In this document: piece after piece, positions 25,810-37,300 of the stretch | Layout: each line of letters opens with the position of its first letter | How positions within the stretch are numbered: the stretch's first letter is position 1 | Assembly (NCBI RefSeq): GCF_024055795.1 | Contig: NZ_JAMXMY010000006.1 | Location: 248,001-312,000, forward strand | Source: Actinoallomurus purpureus | Lineage (GTDB): Bacteria > Actinomycetota > Actinomycetes > Streptosporangiales > Streptosporangiaceae | Direction of reading: 5' to 3' | Length of the DNA stretch: 64,000 nt | Program-made: the position numbers and the translations under genes | The notes under the pieces: generated by a model | What the model saw: the letters and a program-made list of their open reading frames with translations, nothing else | What the model was told of the DNA's origin: nothing | Database searches by the model: none

Positions 25810-27069
25810 TCAGTCGATCAAGAGATCCAGCGTTGCGAGCAATTCTGCCGTCGCAGGATTCCGAGACCATCGGGTCAAATGATCATGTAGGCGCTTGAGT
25901 TGAGCCAGCAGTCTGGTCGACCCAAGGGACTGAGCGAGTGGCACCACCTCGGACGTGACGTGGCGCGCCTCTTCCGGCTCGTCGGCGGTGGCATAAGCAG
26001 TGGCCAGCCTGGCGAGGCAGAGGGCCCGATCTCGGGTTTGAGTTGAGCCCTGCAAGTGGACTCTGCTTCGCTCGAAGACGGGGATTGCGGCGGCCGCCTG
26101 CCCTAATGCGACGAGCGAAGCCCCTACCTCCATCCGGATGAACGCCGGTGAGCAGTAGTCGGCGCGATCCTGTTCGTGACTGTTCGAGCCCTCCATGGCT
26201 TGGGCGAGGGCCTCCTCGGAGTCGGCCTGGAACTTGCTCTGCTCTCCGAGCATCGCATGGGCCTTCGCCCGCGACCGAAGAGTCACGGCTTTCAGGCGAG
26301 GAGTCAGGTCGCCGACGTTCTTGAGTGCAGTGTCAGCGAGGCTTAGCGCGTGGCCGGGATCGCCCGCTTCGACGGCGATATCGCTCTTGCGCATCAGGAT
26401 ATAGGAGGTCACCCGTGGATCACCGAGCTCCAAGGCGTAATCCAGTGCCCTGGTGGTCCAGTACATGGCTTTCTCGAACGAGCCGGAATCTTGGTGAAGC
26501 CATCCGCAGAATTCGAGGAATTCACTGCCGAAGTCCAGCACCTGCCTACGATCAGGCCCCCTTGCCGTCCGACATAGGAACTCAACGATAGGTATTTGAG
26601 CTTCCGCGGCAGGCAAGAGTAGGAGCGAGCCTATACCGGCCTCTGCGCGAACATGGGCTCTGAGGATTCCTCGTAGGCCAGCGGCGATGTCCGTACCCTC
26701 GACAACAGGAAGGAGTGACGCTACCCGCATCCTTCCTTCATCTTGCCGCCCCTGAGGCGATTCCTGGAAAGTGCTGCGGGGAGCGAGGCCAAGATGGACG
26801 CGGGCGTGATCGGGCATGTTAAGACCGTCTGCGATGCGCTCGAAGACCTCCAGTTGGAGGACCGGTCCGCCGGTTCTTCTCATCATAGCGTTGACCCGAC
26901 CCTGGGGCACTCCGGTTGCGGCGGCGATGCGGTTCTGGCTGGCGCCGGCGTACTTCTTCGCGAGATGGAAGAGGCTGCCGATGTCACGAGTGCGAAGCAT
27001 GGCGACTGTCGCCTTGTCCCGCCAGAGCTGATCCGGCAGCTTGATCGGCTCGAACGCGGACCCGGACAT
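25810..27069 (-). CDS. Helix-turn-helix regulator with TPR-like C-terminal region
   Basis: A 419-residue protein. The ATG at 27069 has GAGGAG 10 bases upstream. Residues 30-85 contain a Cro-like helix-turn-helix (NRIAAATGVPQGRVNAMMRR), followed to the end by helical repeats of the tetratricopeptide kind (for example FEKAMYWTTRALDYALELGD and GHALSLADTALKNVGD). This layout is common in actinomycete regulators that sense a ligand or peptide. It is divergent from two small genes and upstream of the creatininase gene, either of which may be its target. The ligand is unknown. Confidence 0.8.
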   Translation of the reverse strand: MSGSAFEPIKLPDQLWRDKATVAMLRTRDIGSLFHLAKKYAGASQNRIAAATGVPQGRVNAMMRRTGGPVLQLEVFERIADGLNMPDHARVHLGLAPRSTFQESPQGRQDEGRMRVASLLPVVEGTDIAAGLRGILRAHVRAEAGIGSLLLLPAAEAQIPIVEFLCRTARGPDRRQVLDFGSEFLEFCGWLHQDSGSFEKAMYWTTRALDYALELGDPRVTSYILMRKSDIAVEAGDPGHALSLADTALKNVGDLTPRLKAVTLRSRAKAHAMLGEQSKFQADSEEALAQAMEGSNSHEQDRADYCSPAFIRMEVGASLVALGQAAAAIPVFERSRVHLQGSTQTRDRALCLARLATAYATADEPEEARHVTSEVVPLAQSLGSTRLLAQLKRLHDHLTRWSRNPATAELLATLDLLID

Positions 27070-27233
27070 ACGGAGCCATCTCCTCAAAACGCGCGGCAAT
27101 AACGTCGCGTGACCGATGACGAGAAGCCTATATCCAACGCCTGGTTAATCCCATGAGATTGGTTTACCCCCTGCGATCCGCGAACCTCCGAGATGGAACT
27201 TCGATCGTCTCCCCATGAACGAAGGAGTGCCGT

Positions 27234-27515
27234 ATGAGCGGATCGACATCTGATCGGAAGCTTCAGACGCTGGTGGCGCTGTGCCAGGAACTGATCAAGC
27301 TCGGGGTCAAGGTCGGCTTGAGCGATGCGCGGCCGGCGTTGTCCGTACGGGGCGCTCTGGTCGAGCGGAAGCTGTGGATCGAGATCGATCCGACCGGCGA
27401 GTTCTTCGTATGGCGGCTGGATGACCGGGTCCATCGCGCGGTGAACGATCCGGCCGGAGCGGCGGCTGAGATCACCGAGTACCTCAACCGACGCGACGCG
27501 GGACCCGGGGCGTGA
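27234..27515 (+). CDS. Small protein of unknown function
   Basis: A 93-residue acidic-basic mixed protein with a GAAGGAG ribosome site before the ATG. It starts with a helix (RKLQTLVALCQELIKLGVKV) and has a beta-rich middle (KLWIEIDPTGEFFVWRLD) and a helical end (AGAAAEITEYLNRRD). No domain is recognised. It is divergent from the HTH-TPR regulator gene, and its stop overlaps the next start by GTGA. Confidence 0.65.
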   Translation: MSGSTSDRKLQTLVALCQELIKLGVKVGLSDARPALSVRGALVERKLWIEIDPTGEFFVWRLDDRVHRAVNDPAGAAAEITEYLNRRDAGPGA

Positions 27516-27790
27516 GCGCGATGCCCGATCCCGTTACGGTGCTGAGGCGGCGCTTTCCCGGCTTAGTGTTCTGGTATGGCAGGCGTACGGGAACGTGGTG
27601 GGCACTGGTTTCCCCTCCGGACGGCCCGCGGCTGGTCGAGGCGACAGACCCGGAGCAGTTGACACACGCGGTCATCCAGGCACATGGGTGGCCATGGCTC
27701 GCACCGCGTCACGGAGCATGCTGGAGCTTGGGCGCGCCCAATGCTCCGGTTAATCCGCAGCGAATGTCGTCGCCGACGGTCATTCGGTAG
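27512..27790 (+). CDS. Small tryptophan-rich protein of unknown function
   Basis: A 92-residue protein starting at a GTG that overlaps the upstream stop by 4 bases. The sequence is rich in aromatic residues (FPGLVFWYGRRTGTWWALVSPPDGP and HGWPWLAPRHGACWSLG). The pair with the upstream gene looks like a translationally coupled unit, perhaps regulated by the divergent HTH-TPR protein. No family is recognised. Confidence 0.55.
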   Translation: MSAMPDPVTVLRRRFPGLVFWYGRRTGTWWALVSPPDGPRLVEATDPEQLTHAVIQAHGWPWLAPRHGACWSLGAPNAPVNPQRMSSPTVIR

Positions 27791-27870
27791 GAGTGGCGCG
27801 AATGAGGATTGGCCGACCCGGCACGGCCATCCTTCTCGGCATCGTCTATATGGCCGGGGCCAATCCGGAG

Positions 27871-28377
27871 CTATTGAGCGGAAACCAAAGCTCGACATTC
27901 GTCTTTACCGAGCGGGATGACGGCAGCGGATCTGTGAGCATCGCGATAGAGCGTGTGGGGCGCGCTCGTTGGCGGAGGGATTTTAAACTCATTGGCTGCT
28001 TGATCGAGTTCGTTCAATCCCAGTATGTCATCGTCCGTATTTCCAGGGCGCTTCGCTAGTCGGCTCTGGTAGGCGAATTGTGATGACTCGCTGCAGTGGA
28101 GACTGAACGTCAACTCCAGCCAGTAGGCATTTCCGTCGTGGCGAGTCTTGAATCTCACCTTTCCCGCACTTTTCGGCAATTCTATGGAGTGATCCGAGAG
28201 CGTGCGTCCCAAGCTGATTCCAGGGTCGCTGCCGGGCTGTGCTCGCGGATCGCTGTTCTTGTCCGATAGGGGTCCGTTCCCAAAGCCGCAGGCTCCCGCG
28301 AAGCTGATTAGGCAGAGTGGCACTGAAAACCAAGTGATCACTTGGGATGCATGCTTCGTTGCAGCTCGGCTTCGCAA
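27871..28377 (-). CDS. Small lipoprotein immediately downstream of RHS gene; candidate immunity protein
   Basis: A 168-residue predicted lipoprotein. The TTG at 28377 is chosen because GGAGGT lies 7-8 bases before it, overlapping the end of the RHS gene; a GTG at 28341 is weaker. The basic head (RSRAATKH) is followed by a hydrophobic segment ending SFAGAC, a plausible lipobox near Cys30. The mature part is beta-rich and without known motifs (KVRFKTRHDGNAYWLELTF). The gene begins 7 bases after the RHS stop and shares its low GC content, the usual arrangement of a polymorphic toxin and its immunity protein. Export to the membrane face would suit an incoming or surface-active toxin. The immunity role is inference. 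Confidence 0.6.
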   Translation of the reverse strand: MRSRAATKHASQVITWFSVPLCLISFAGACGFGNGPLSDKNSDPRAQPGSDPGISLGRTLSDHSIELPKSAGKVRFKTRHDGNAYWLELTFSLHCSESSQFAYQSRLAKRPGNTDDDILGLNELDQAANEFKIPPPTSAPHTLYRDAHRSAAVIPLGKDECRALVSAQ

Positions 28378-28383
28378 GAGAGT

Positions 28384-31300
28384 TTACCTCCATGGCCAAT
28401 ATACTGAACCCGGGTCAACACCGTCCACGCGGCGTGTGATCGTTACCGAACCATACACGTCGAAGTCGCGTGCTACTCCCGATGTGTGGAGGTGGGAAAT
28501 GTCCTCCTGTGGTATCTGGCCTACCAGGGGGAAGTTTACGGGCCGGCGTCCCTCCTCCTTGGTTCCAAAGTTGTACCGTTTGTAGAAGTCTACTCTATAG
28601 GTTTGGTATACCGTCTTGCCGTCTGTGGAGTAGGAGCCGCCGCTAACTCGGACCTGGTATCCATTGAATGCATAATACAGATCTAGATTTTCTCTTTCGT
28701 TGAATCTAGTACTCTTCCATCCGGTGTCGAAGGCGAGCTCTCCCTTGTGTGCTTCGACCAGGCTCTTAACTAGGGAATTCATCGATGGGCTCCGTGCCAT
28801 AAGGGCCTTGGGGTCGGTCACTACTGGAGACCCTGAGTTGTCCAGCCAATGATTGAGTAGATAGCTGGCTGCAGGGGCCTTCCCTGATACCACCCCGCCC
28901 ACAACGACAAGCCCAAGCTTGCTTTGAACTTCCCTATCTCTACTTGATGGTTTTTCAACGTTGTATGGTCGGACGTCGGTTTTTGCCCACCTCGGAGGCT
29001 CGCCGTCGAAGTACGGAACCGAAGCAGGAGTCGACCCAGAGCCACTATCCATGGCGCTGGTGGGAGTGATCTCCGGTGGTGCCTGTGATGCTAGTGACAG
29101 ATTTGAAACGACAGGTCCGGCGGCCTTCACTGCGTTGGCGTGGATGGCGTTCAGTGAGGCCGATGTATCGCGTACGACGTTGTGCGTCTGGGACGTCTTG
29201 GCGGCAGGCTGCCGGGGGTTCTTGGATACCTTCTCTCGCGGGTCGGCGAAGTGGGGGAGCCTGGCCTTCTTGTTGATCCCGAAGGCGTGGTGCTTGGCGG
29301 CGTAGGCCGCTTGGCGGCGGGCGGCCTCGGTCCGGCGCCTTGCGAGTTCGGCCGGCGAAGGTCCCCTGTGGACCTGGCCGCCTCCGCCGCCCGTTGATCC
29401 ACCGTTCGAGCCGCCGCCTCCGCTGCCGGGGTTGCCCCCTCCACCGCCGCCACCACATCCGTCGGTGCTCATGAGCATGCAGGGGGAAGGGGGCGTGCTG
29501 CTGCAGGGGTAGCTGATCCCGTATTTACTGCACCAGTAACCACCGTTATCGCCACAGCCGCTGCTCAGCGTGGTCATCCGCGCATCGCAGGGGTTATGGC
29601 CGGTGGGATCGCTGTTGTCGAGCGGGTCGCCGTCGCCGTAGGTGTAGCGGTTCGCGCTGACCGAAGCGGGGCTCGGGTCGAGGCTCCAGCTGTCACGGGA
29701 GCTGAAGCTGCCCTGACTTGGGTCGTACCAGCGGGCGCCCATATTGACGTTGCCGGTATCCGGGTCGGTCCAGGCGCCTTGGAAGCCGAGGTTGGATCGC
29801 GTCCCGGACGCTGCGGTCACCTGCCCGAACGGGTCATAGGCGGTTGAGCTGGTGAGCGCGTTGAGGTCGGCCGTCGGGCTGAAGTCACCGATCAGGTCAC
29901 CGTGGTCGTCCGTCAGCGGGATACGCGCGTCACTGCCCTGTCCGGTGGCCAGGACCCCATCGTCCGGGCCGCGCGCGTATCGGCTGGTGCCGTCGGTGAC
30001 GGGCGCGGCGCTGAGACCGGCATAGCTGAAGGCAGTGCCGTTGCGATCGGCCGGCCGGTCGAGCCCGTCGTATGTGTAATGGGTGGCGTCGTCGGCGATG
30101 AGCCGGTCGAAGGCGTCGAAGTCGAACTTCTCTTGCTTCCCGTCCGTGGTCTTGGACGCGACGGTGCCGCGGGGGGTGTAGGTGTAGGCGTCGGGTCCGT
30201 CGGTGATACGGCGATTGCGCTCGTCGAAGGTGGCCGATCGGTCCCCGGCCTTGGTGCGGTTTCCGGAGTCGTCCCAGGCGTAGGCGGTGGTCTTGTCGCC
30301 CTGTTTCCAGGACGTAAGCCGGTTGGCCTGGTCATAGGTGTAGGTGTTCTCGCCTGCGCCCGCGGTTCCGACGGTGGTCTTGCTCGTCGTGTTGTCGTTG
30401 TCGTCGTAGCCGTAGCTCACCGACGCGACGGTGTTCCCGGCCGCGTTCTTCAGGGTGTCGGACTTGGGGCGGGACAGGTCGTCGTAGCCGACGGTCAGCG
30501 TCCGGCCCGCTCCGTAGTCGATCTGGTCGAGCTGCCCGGCGTCGTCATAGCCGATCGTTCGCGTCAGGCCGGTGATGCCGTCTTGCGCGGCGTTGAGACG
30601 GCCCTTGGCGTAGCCGAAGGAACTGGTTCCCGCGCCGTCGGTACGGCTGGTGACCTGTCCGTCAGGGTTGTACGTGTAGCCGGCCTTGCCGGATGGCCCG
30701 TCAGCGGAGAGGAGCAGGTCCCGGTCGTTGTAGGTGTAGGTGTTCTTGTCATTGCCGGCGTTGACCTCCGTGAGGCGGCCGGCCTGGTCGTAGCTGCGGA
30801 TCCGGTCGGCGGTCGGTGCCTCCGCTCCGGTACCCGTTTCCTGCAGCACTCGCCCGTTCGCGTCGAACGTGCGTTCCTGGGTCACGCCGCCAGGTGCGGT
30901 GAGCTTGAATGGGTTCCCCGCCTTGTCGTAGGAGGCGGTCCAGGTTCGGTCGGCCGCATTCGGGGTCGCGCTGGTGGCCGGCTCGATGACCGCCTCGGGT
31001 AGTCCGAGGCTGTTCACCGTGTAGACGGTCGAATTACCACGCCCGTCGGTGAAGCGGGTTCGATCGCCCGCGGCGTCGTAGCCGAAAGTCGTGGTGATCG
31101 ATGAGTTGTCGGTGACGGGCTCGACTTGCCTGGTCAGTTGGTTCGCGGCGTCGTAGCCAAAGGTCGTCGTGTGGTGGAGGGCGTCGGTCGCCTCCGTCGG
31201 GTTCCCGGCGGGGTCGTAGGCGTACTTGGCCCTGCGAAGCTCGTTGCCCTTCGGGTCGAGGTCCGCCTGATCGACCAACTGCCCGAAGAGGTCGTAATCC

Positions 31301-34300
31301 GATCGGGTGGTACGCCCCAGACCATCGCTGACGCGGACCTGCCTGCCCCCGAAGTCGTAGCCGTACTGGGCGACGGTTCCGGCCGGGTCGGTGGCCTTTG
31401 TCAGCTCGCCGACCTTGTCGTAGACGTTCACGGCCGTCGCCCCGCTCGGCCTGGCCGTTCCGACGAGGTTGTCCGCATCGTCGTACGAGTTGCGGGTTAT
31501 GTAGTTCTCCGCGTTCGGGTAGCGCTCCACCTGGGTCGTGGTGACCTGGCGATCAAGATCGTCGTACGTCGCCTCGAGGCGGGCACCGAGCGGACCGGTG
31601 ACCGATAGCAGCTGTCCGGTGCGCGTGTGGGTGTAGCGGGTCTTGGCGCGGTCGTCGTCGTCCTTGGCCGGTTCGTCCGCCGCGCTCACGTGGTTGAGCC
31701 GGTCGTAGGTGTAGCGGCTGGTGTTGTCGCGCGGGTCGATGACCTCGGTGGTGTTTCCGAGGGCGTCGTACTTGAACCGGGTCGTCGGCGTGAGCGGTGT
31801 CGTCGATCCAGGCGGCGTGTAGGACGGCGCGGTCGCCTTCACGATCCGGCCGAGTTTGTCGTACTCGATCCGGTTGATGTTTCCGAGCGGGTCTTTGGCT
31901 TCCGTCTGCTCGTCGAACGCGCTGTAGCCCGTCACGCTCTCGGGCCGGACGGTGCCGGGTGCACCGCCGTTGCTCTCCGCCGCGACGGGCGGCCCGGTCG
32001 TCTTCACCGGACGTCCGAGCTCGTCGTAGTCGACGTTGGTGGTGAAGGCGGTCTTGTCGGCTCCGGCCACATTGCCGCGGGGATCGGTGATCGAGGTGGT
32101 CAGGCCGCGCTGGTCGTACCCGTATGTGGTGACGCGGGTGTCGGTACCGTTGATCTCGGTCTGTTTGCTGAGGCGTTCGGCCGCGTCGTATTCGTAGCCG
32201 ACGGTCTGCGCCGCGGTCGGCATCGGCCACGTGACGTTGGACGCCAGGCCGGACCAGGCGAGCTGGGTGACGTTCCCCGCATGGTCGTAGGCGTAGGCGG
32301 TGCGGCGGTTCAGCCCGCCCGGGTCGAGGGTCGTGGCCTTGAGCTGGCCGCTTTCATCGAATTCGTTCTGGGTGATCGTCGTACCGTTGCCCGTGGTCTC
32401 CTTGGCCGGGTTTCCGTCTCCGTCGTACTCAAGGGCCTGGAGGACGTAGTCACGCTTCGTCCCGTCGGGGTTGTGGAAGCCCTTGAGGGTGACGTTCTTG
32501 AGCAGGTCGTCGCCGTAATAGGCGTAATCGATCTCCCGTCCCATCGCGTCGGTGTCCCGTACCTGCCGGCCGGCCCAGTCGTAGGCGTAGGAGTGCAGGA
32601 CGAGGTAGTCACCGGTGTCAGGAGCCCCATCCGGATCACCGTCGTAGTCCCGGAGCCGAACTTCGGCGATCATGTTCCGCGCGGTGTAGCGGTACTCGTA
32701 CCGGTTCTGGTTCCCGTCGACCATCGCGGTGACGTTGCCGGACCTGTCGTAGTCGTAGTCGGTCTCGTTCCCCTCCGGGTCGGTGACCTTCTCGACGCGG
32801 TCGTGATCGTCGTAGTCGAACGTCGCGACCCGTGGTACGGCGTCCGGTGCCGTGTCGCTGCTCTGGAGCCTTAGGAGGTTCCCGTCGTCGTCATAGGCAC
32901 TGTCGGTCCGAAGCTGCTGGGCGGTACCGGTCACCGCGTTCTTCGCCGCCGGGTAGATGACGCTGGTCATCCGTGACAACTCGTCGTACCCGTAGGACGT
33001 GGTGGCTCCGCCGGGAACGCTGTCGGACACGACCGTCTGAGAGGCCCGCCGGCCGAGCTCGTCGTAGGTGTACTTGGTCACCAGGTCGGACGGATCGGTG
33101 ATCTGAGCCAGGTCGCCGTTGCTGTAGTAGGCGTAACGCGTCGTGGCGCTCCGGGCGTCGGCGGCGGTGAGGAGCAACCCCGCGGGCATCTGACCGCCAC
33201 CTGTGGCGGGCTCGGTTCCGTTCGTATAGGTGTACTTGATCAATCCGCCATCGGGGTTGGCCTGTGTCGCCAGGTTCCCCATGGTGGTGTAGGTGTAGGC
33301 GGTCTTGTAGCGGTTGTCGGTCGCGCTGGTCGATCGTGCGTCCCGGGTTTCGAGAGGCCGGTCGTTACGCGGATCGGCGAGGTTGGTCACCGTGGCGGGG
33401 TAGGTGGAGTACGCGGTGTGGCAGTCGCCTTTCGCCCGGCAGGTCGTACGCGACGTGATGTTGCCGCGCTGGTCGTACCCGAAGTTGATCGAGTCGCCGT
33501 TCTCGTTGGTGACGAGGGAGAGGTATCCGTCGTCGTCATAGTCGTAGGTGCGAAGCGCCATCCCGTCCAGGTCGTGCCGGACGAAGTCCGGCTCGTCGCC
33601 GGTTCCGGGCGGCAGAGTGGTGCAGAACGTCGGGTCGCCCGGGTCTGGGCTGGTGCAGGTGTACGTCGGCGACGGGGTCGGGCTCGGGGAGTCGGAGGGT
33701 TCGTCGTCACGAGCGCCCAAGCCGGTCGGCATCCCGAGCCGGACCATGGCTCCGGTCAGGGCGTCGTACTCGTACAGGTACGGGTGGTCGGCCGGGTCAC
33801 TGACCTCGACCGCCCGCCGGAGGTTCGTGTCATCGCCGTAGACGACCGGTTTCTTGATCTTCCAGGTTCCACCGTCTTGGTCGGTGTACTCCGAGACGCG
33901 GTCGGCCTCGGTGTCATAGTCGATCTCGGCGGCGGTGGTTCCGTTCGGTAGCGTCACTTTGGTGACCTGGTCGGAGGTGCGCAGCGCCTCGCGGTAGTGC
34001 GCCGCGACGGCCTCGGGTCCGAGCGGATGCTGATAGATGGCGGTCTCGTCGATGGTGCCGGCGAAGAAGCGCTTGGGGCTGCTGCCCCAACCGGGCCAGG
34101 ATCCGGGCGTGGTGGCGTACGCCGCGCCGATCTGGTCGTAGGTCAACGTGCTGTGCCCAGGGGTCTGGCCCGTCAGCGTCCCGATCGACTTCCCGTCCAG
34201 GTACAGGTTCTGGGTCGATCCCATGGCGGACAGCACGGCGTGGTGCCACTTGCCGTCGTTGACCGCGACGAGAGAAGTGATCGGGGAGATCGCGCCGCTC

Positions 34301-37300
34301 CAGAACTGTCCGCGCAGCTTCCCGTCCGTGCCCACGTACAGGGCGGGCACCCCGAGGGTGGAGGTGGAGTCCAGTGACTTGTCCTGATAACCGATCAGGG
34401 GACCGCCCAGGCCGGTGGCGATCGTCTTGAACCAGACCTCGACCGCGAGATCGCGGCTCTTCTTCACCGCGCCGTTCGGCAGCGCCACGTAGGAGGTGTT
34501 GCCGTTGAACGTGCCAGCGGTGTCGTTCACCCCGGTGATCGCGCCGGTCGCGCCCAGGGTCACGTTCTTGTAGGTGCCGCGGTCCTTGCCCAGATTGACC
34601 GCGATTTCGCTGTTCGCGGCCGAACCGTCGTCCTCCCCGAGGCGGTAGTAGGACTCCGGCTGGGAATCCAGGACGACGCTCCGATAGTGCGAGCCCTGGC
34701 CGTAGTCGTAGGAGGTGCATCGGTTTCCCGGGGCGCACACCGTCTTCAGCAGGTCGCCGCTGTACGTGTACACCCACGTCAGGGCCTTGCCGTTGACCGG
34801 GTCGGTGCTGACCGTCGCGACGTGGCCGCCGTTCCAGGTGAAGGACAGGGCCCGGGTTCCCGGCTGCGCCGAGACCTTGCTCAGTTTTCCGTTGCTCGTG
34901 TCGTACGTGAGCGTGACCGAATGGCCGGCGGCATCGCTGATCTTGCTCAGCCGCCCGTAGGAGAACTGATACGCGGTGCCGGTCTTGTCGACGAGCTTCC
35001 AGGAGTTCGCCGAATCGCTGGTCAGAATGGCCTGATGACCATCCGGCGGAGCGTACGAGCCGTCCGGGTTCTTGCCGAATCTCACTTGCCGACCGTCGGG
35101 ATAGGTGACCACGACGTTGCCGGAACCGTCCTGATCCTCGACCAGCTTCATGTCGTAACGCGTCGACCAGCCCGCACCGAAGGCCGCATCACGCCGCGGA
35201 TCCAGGCTGTTGTAGGTGCGTTCCACACTCAGTTCCGGCCCCACAGACGCGACCGACGCGTCCAGCGCGCTGGAGGAGTAGTTACCGACCTGTGGGTTGA
35301 AGTCCCGGCCTTGGGAGTCCTGCGTCGCGTCGGCCAGCTTGGATGTCACCACGGGCTGCGGCACCGAGGCGAGCAGCGCCACGCGAGGTGAGGGCACCTC
35401 GCTGCCGGTGTCCTTGACGAAGACACGCCAAAGGTACGCCCTGCTCCATGACAGCTTTCCGGCCGGCACGGTCCACGCCCAGGCTGTCGAATAGCCCGAG
35501 TCGAAGCAGTTGGCGGCGCTGCCATCGGGCTGGCGCTCGCAGACTTCGAACTTGTACTGCAGCGTCGAGCCGGTCGGGGCGTCCAGGTCCACCGCCGTAG
35601 CCCACAGCTCGGGAGTCAGCGTGGGCGCCTGGTACCCGTTCTCCGGATACAGGCCCTGCAGCACTGGCGGGATGTCAATGATCTTGATGATCAGACGGAC
35701 CGGTGGAACCTGCTCGTCAATGAACACCGGGCCGCCGGTGTGGACCATCGTGAAGTCGATCGAGTACGTACCGGGCTTCAGCGGTTTGATCGTCGCGTCG
35801 AGCTTCACCTTCGCGCCGCGCGCCACGTCCTGCGTCAGGTTGGCCGATCGCTGCTGAGTGACGATCTTGCCCTTGGTGTCGTAGACGCGGTACCCGAGGT
35901 AGTAGGTGCTCGGCGTCCACGTCTCCGCACCCAGGTTCTTGACGGCGATCTTGATCTTGCCGTTCTGGGCCTGGGTGACCGGTGGGTTCGGCACGGGGTC
36001 GGTGATCGAGTAGGAGGCGTTGTACGCGCTGTGCGTGACGAACAAGCGCGGCGGGTTCGCCGTGTCGTAGCCGGTGAACTTCTTGTAACCGAGGCCGTCG
36101 GACGATCCGTCGCGCACCGAAAGCCCATAGTCGGGCTGGTCTCCGTTGACCCATCGCTGAACCAGGTCACGGCCGCCCTTACCGAGGTCGATCAGCTGGG
36201 CCTTCTTCGGCGGGCAGGCCGACTTGGTGGAGCCGGTCGCGATGTAGCCATAGGAGAAAGACGAGCGCGCAACGGGCGAACTCGTGTTCGGCCCCGGATA
36301 CGCCAGCCCAGACTTCCCCGCCCAAGCCTCGGTGACCGGGTTCACCGTGACCGGCCGCGACCGGCATGTCGCCGAGTCATAATTGACCAGCGAGAGCCAC
36401 GCTCCGAAGATCCGGTGGTACTTCAGCTTCTCTTCGAGCTGCGGGAACGACAGGTACGCGGCCGATCGGGCACCGATGGTCAGGTCCTGCGCGCCGCTGC
36501 TGGCCCCACTGTCGCTGACCGATATCCCGGAGCCCGCGACCGAGGTGAAGACGCTCGGGTCGATCTTGACGGGATATGTACGTGCCTTGTCGTGCAGCCA
36601 TCCGGGATCAGCAGTCACCTGGAGCGCCGGAGTCCCTCCGGACGAGATGACGCGATAGGTCACGCCCGTGGAAGTCTGCGGCTTCGCCCCGGAATCCGTC
36701 ATGGAGCCGGCCGGGATCACGGCGCGGGTGCGACCTGCCGCGTCGGTGAAGATGACCTGCCCACCGGTCACTTGGGCGGTAAGGCCCTCCAGCTGGAGGG
36801 GGAACACGAAGCTGCTGGGCGCGTCGGCCGAGCGCAGCACGATCGTCTCTTTGACGCCGCCAGGCGCGATGTCGAGCTTCAGATCGGTATCGGGCCTGAC
36901 ATCCGGGTAGAGGACGTTCTGCTCACCCGCAGTGCCAGGCGCCTTCGCTGAGTCCTGCAGCCCGAAGGCGATCGCGTGGTCAGAGTCCACACCGATCTGG
37001 ACCATTCCCGCCGAGCCGGCCTGTGCCGCCAGCCGGACGTCCACCGCGTCGGCCGTGTTCCTCCAACCCGCAGGGGGCGTTGAGGTGTCTCCGTTGTCTC
37101 CAGCACCACGGGCGGTGCCGCTCTCACCTACCGGTGTGACGTGGGTGTCGATCGGCGCCCAGCTCCCGTCGGCTCGCCGAAAATTGATCGGGCCGGGAGA
37201 GAGCTCGGTCGTCTGCGAACCGTCCGGGTTGATCACGGTCCGTGTGTTTGCGTCCACGAGCTGCGGCGTGCCGTCGGCCCTCTGGACGTCACCCGTGGCG

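Noticed and set aside
27803-28059. 88-residue plus-strand frame
   Set aside because: It is antisense to the lipoprotein gene, which has a signal peptide, ribosome site and coupling to the RHS gene.
29902-36951. Several plus-strand frames of 230-415 residues opposite the RHS gene
   Set aside because: They are Val/Gly/Arg-rich complements of YD-repeat codons with no ribosome sites; the minus strand is a single unbroken RHS frame.
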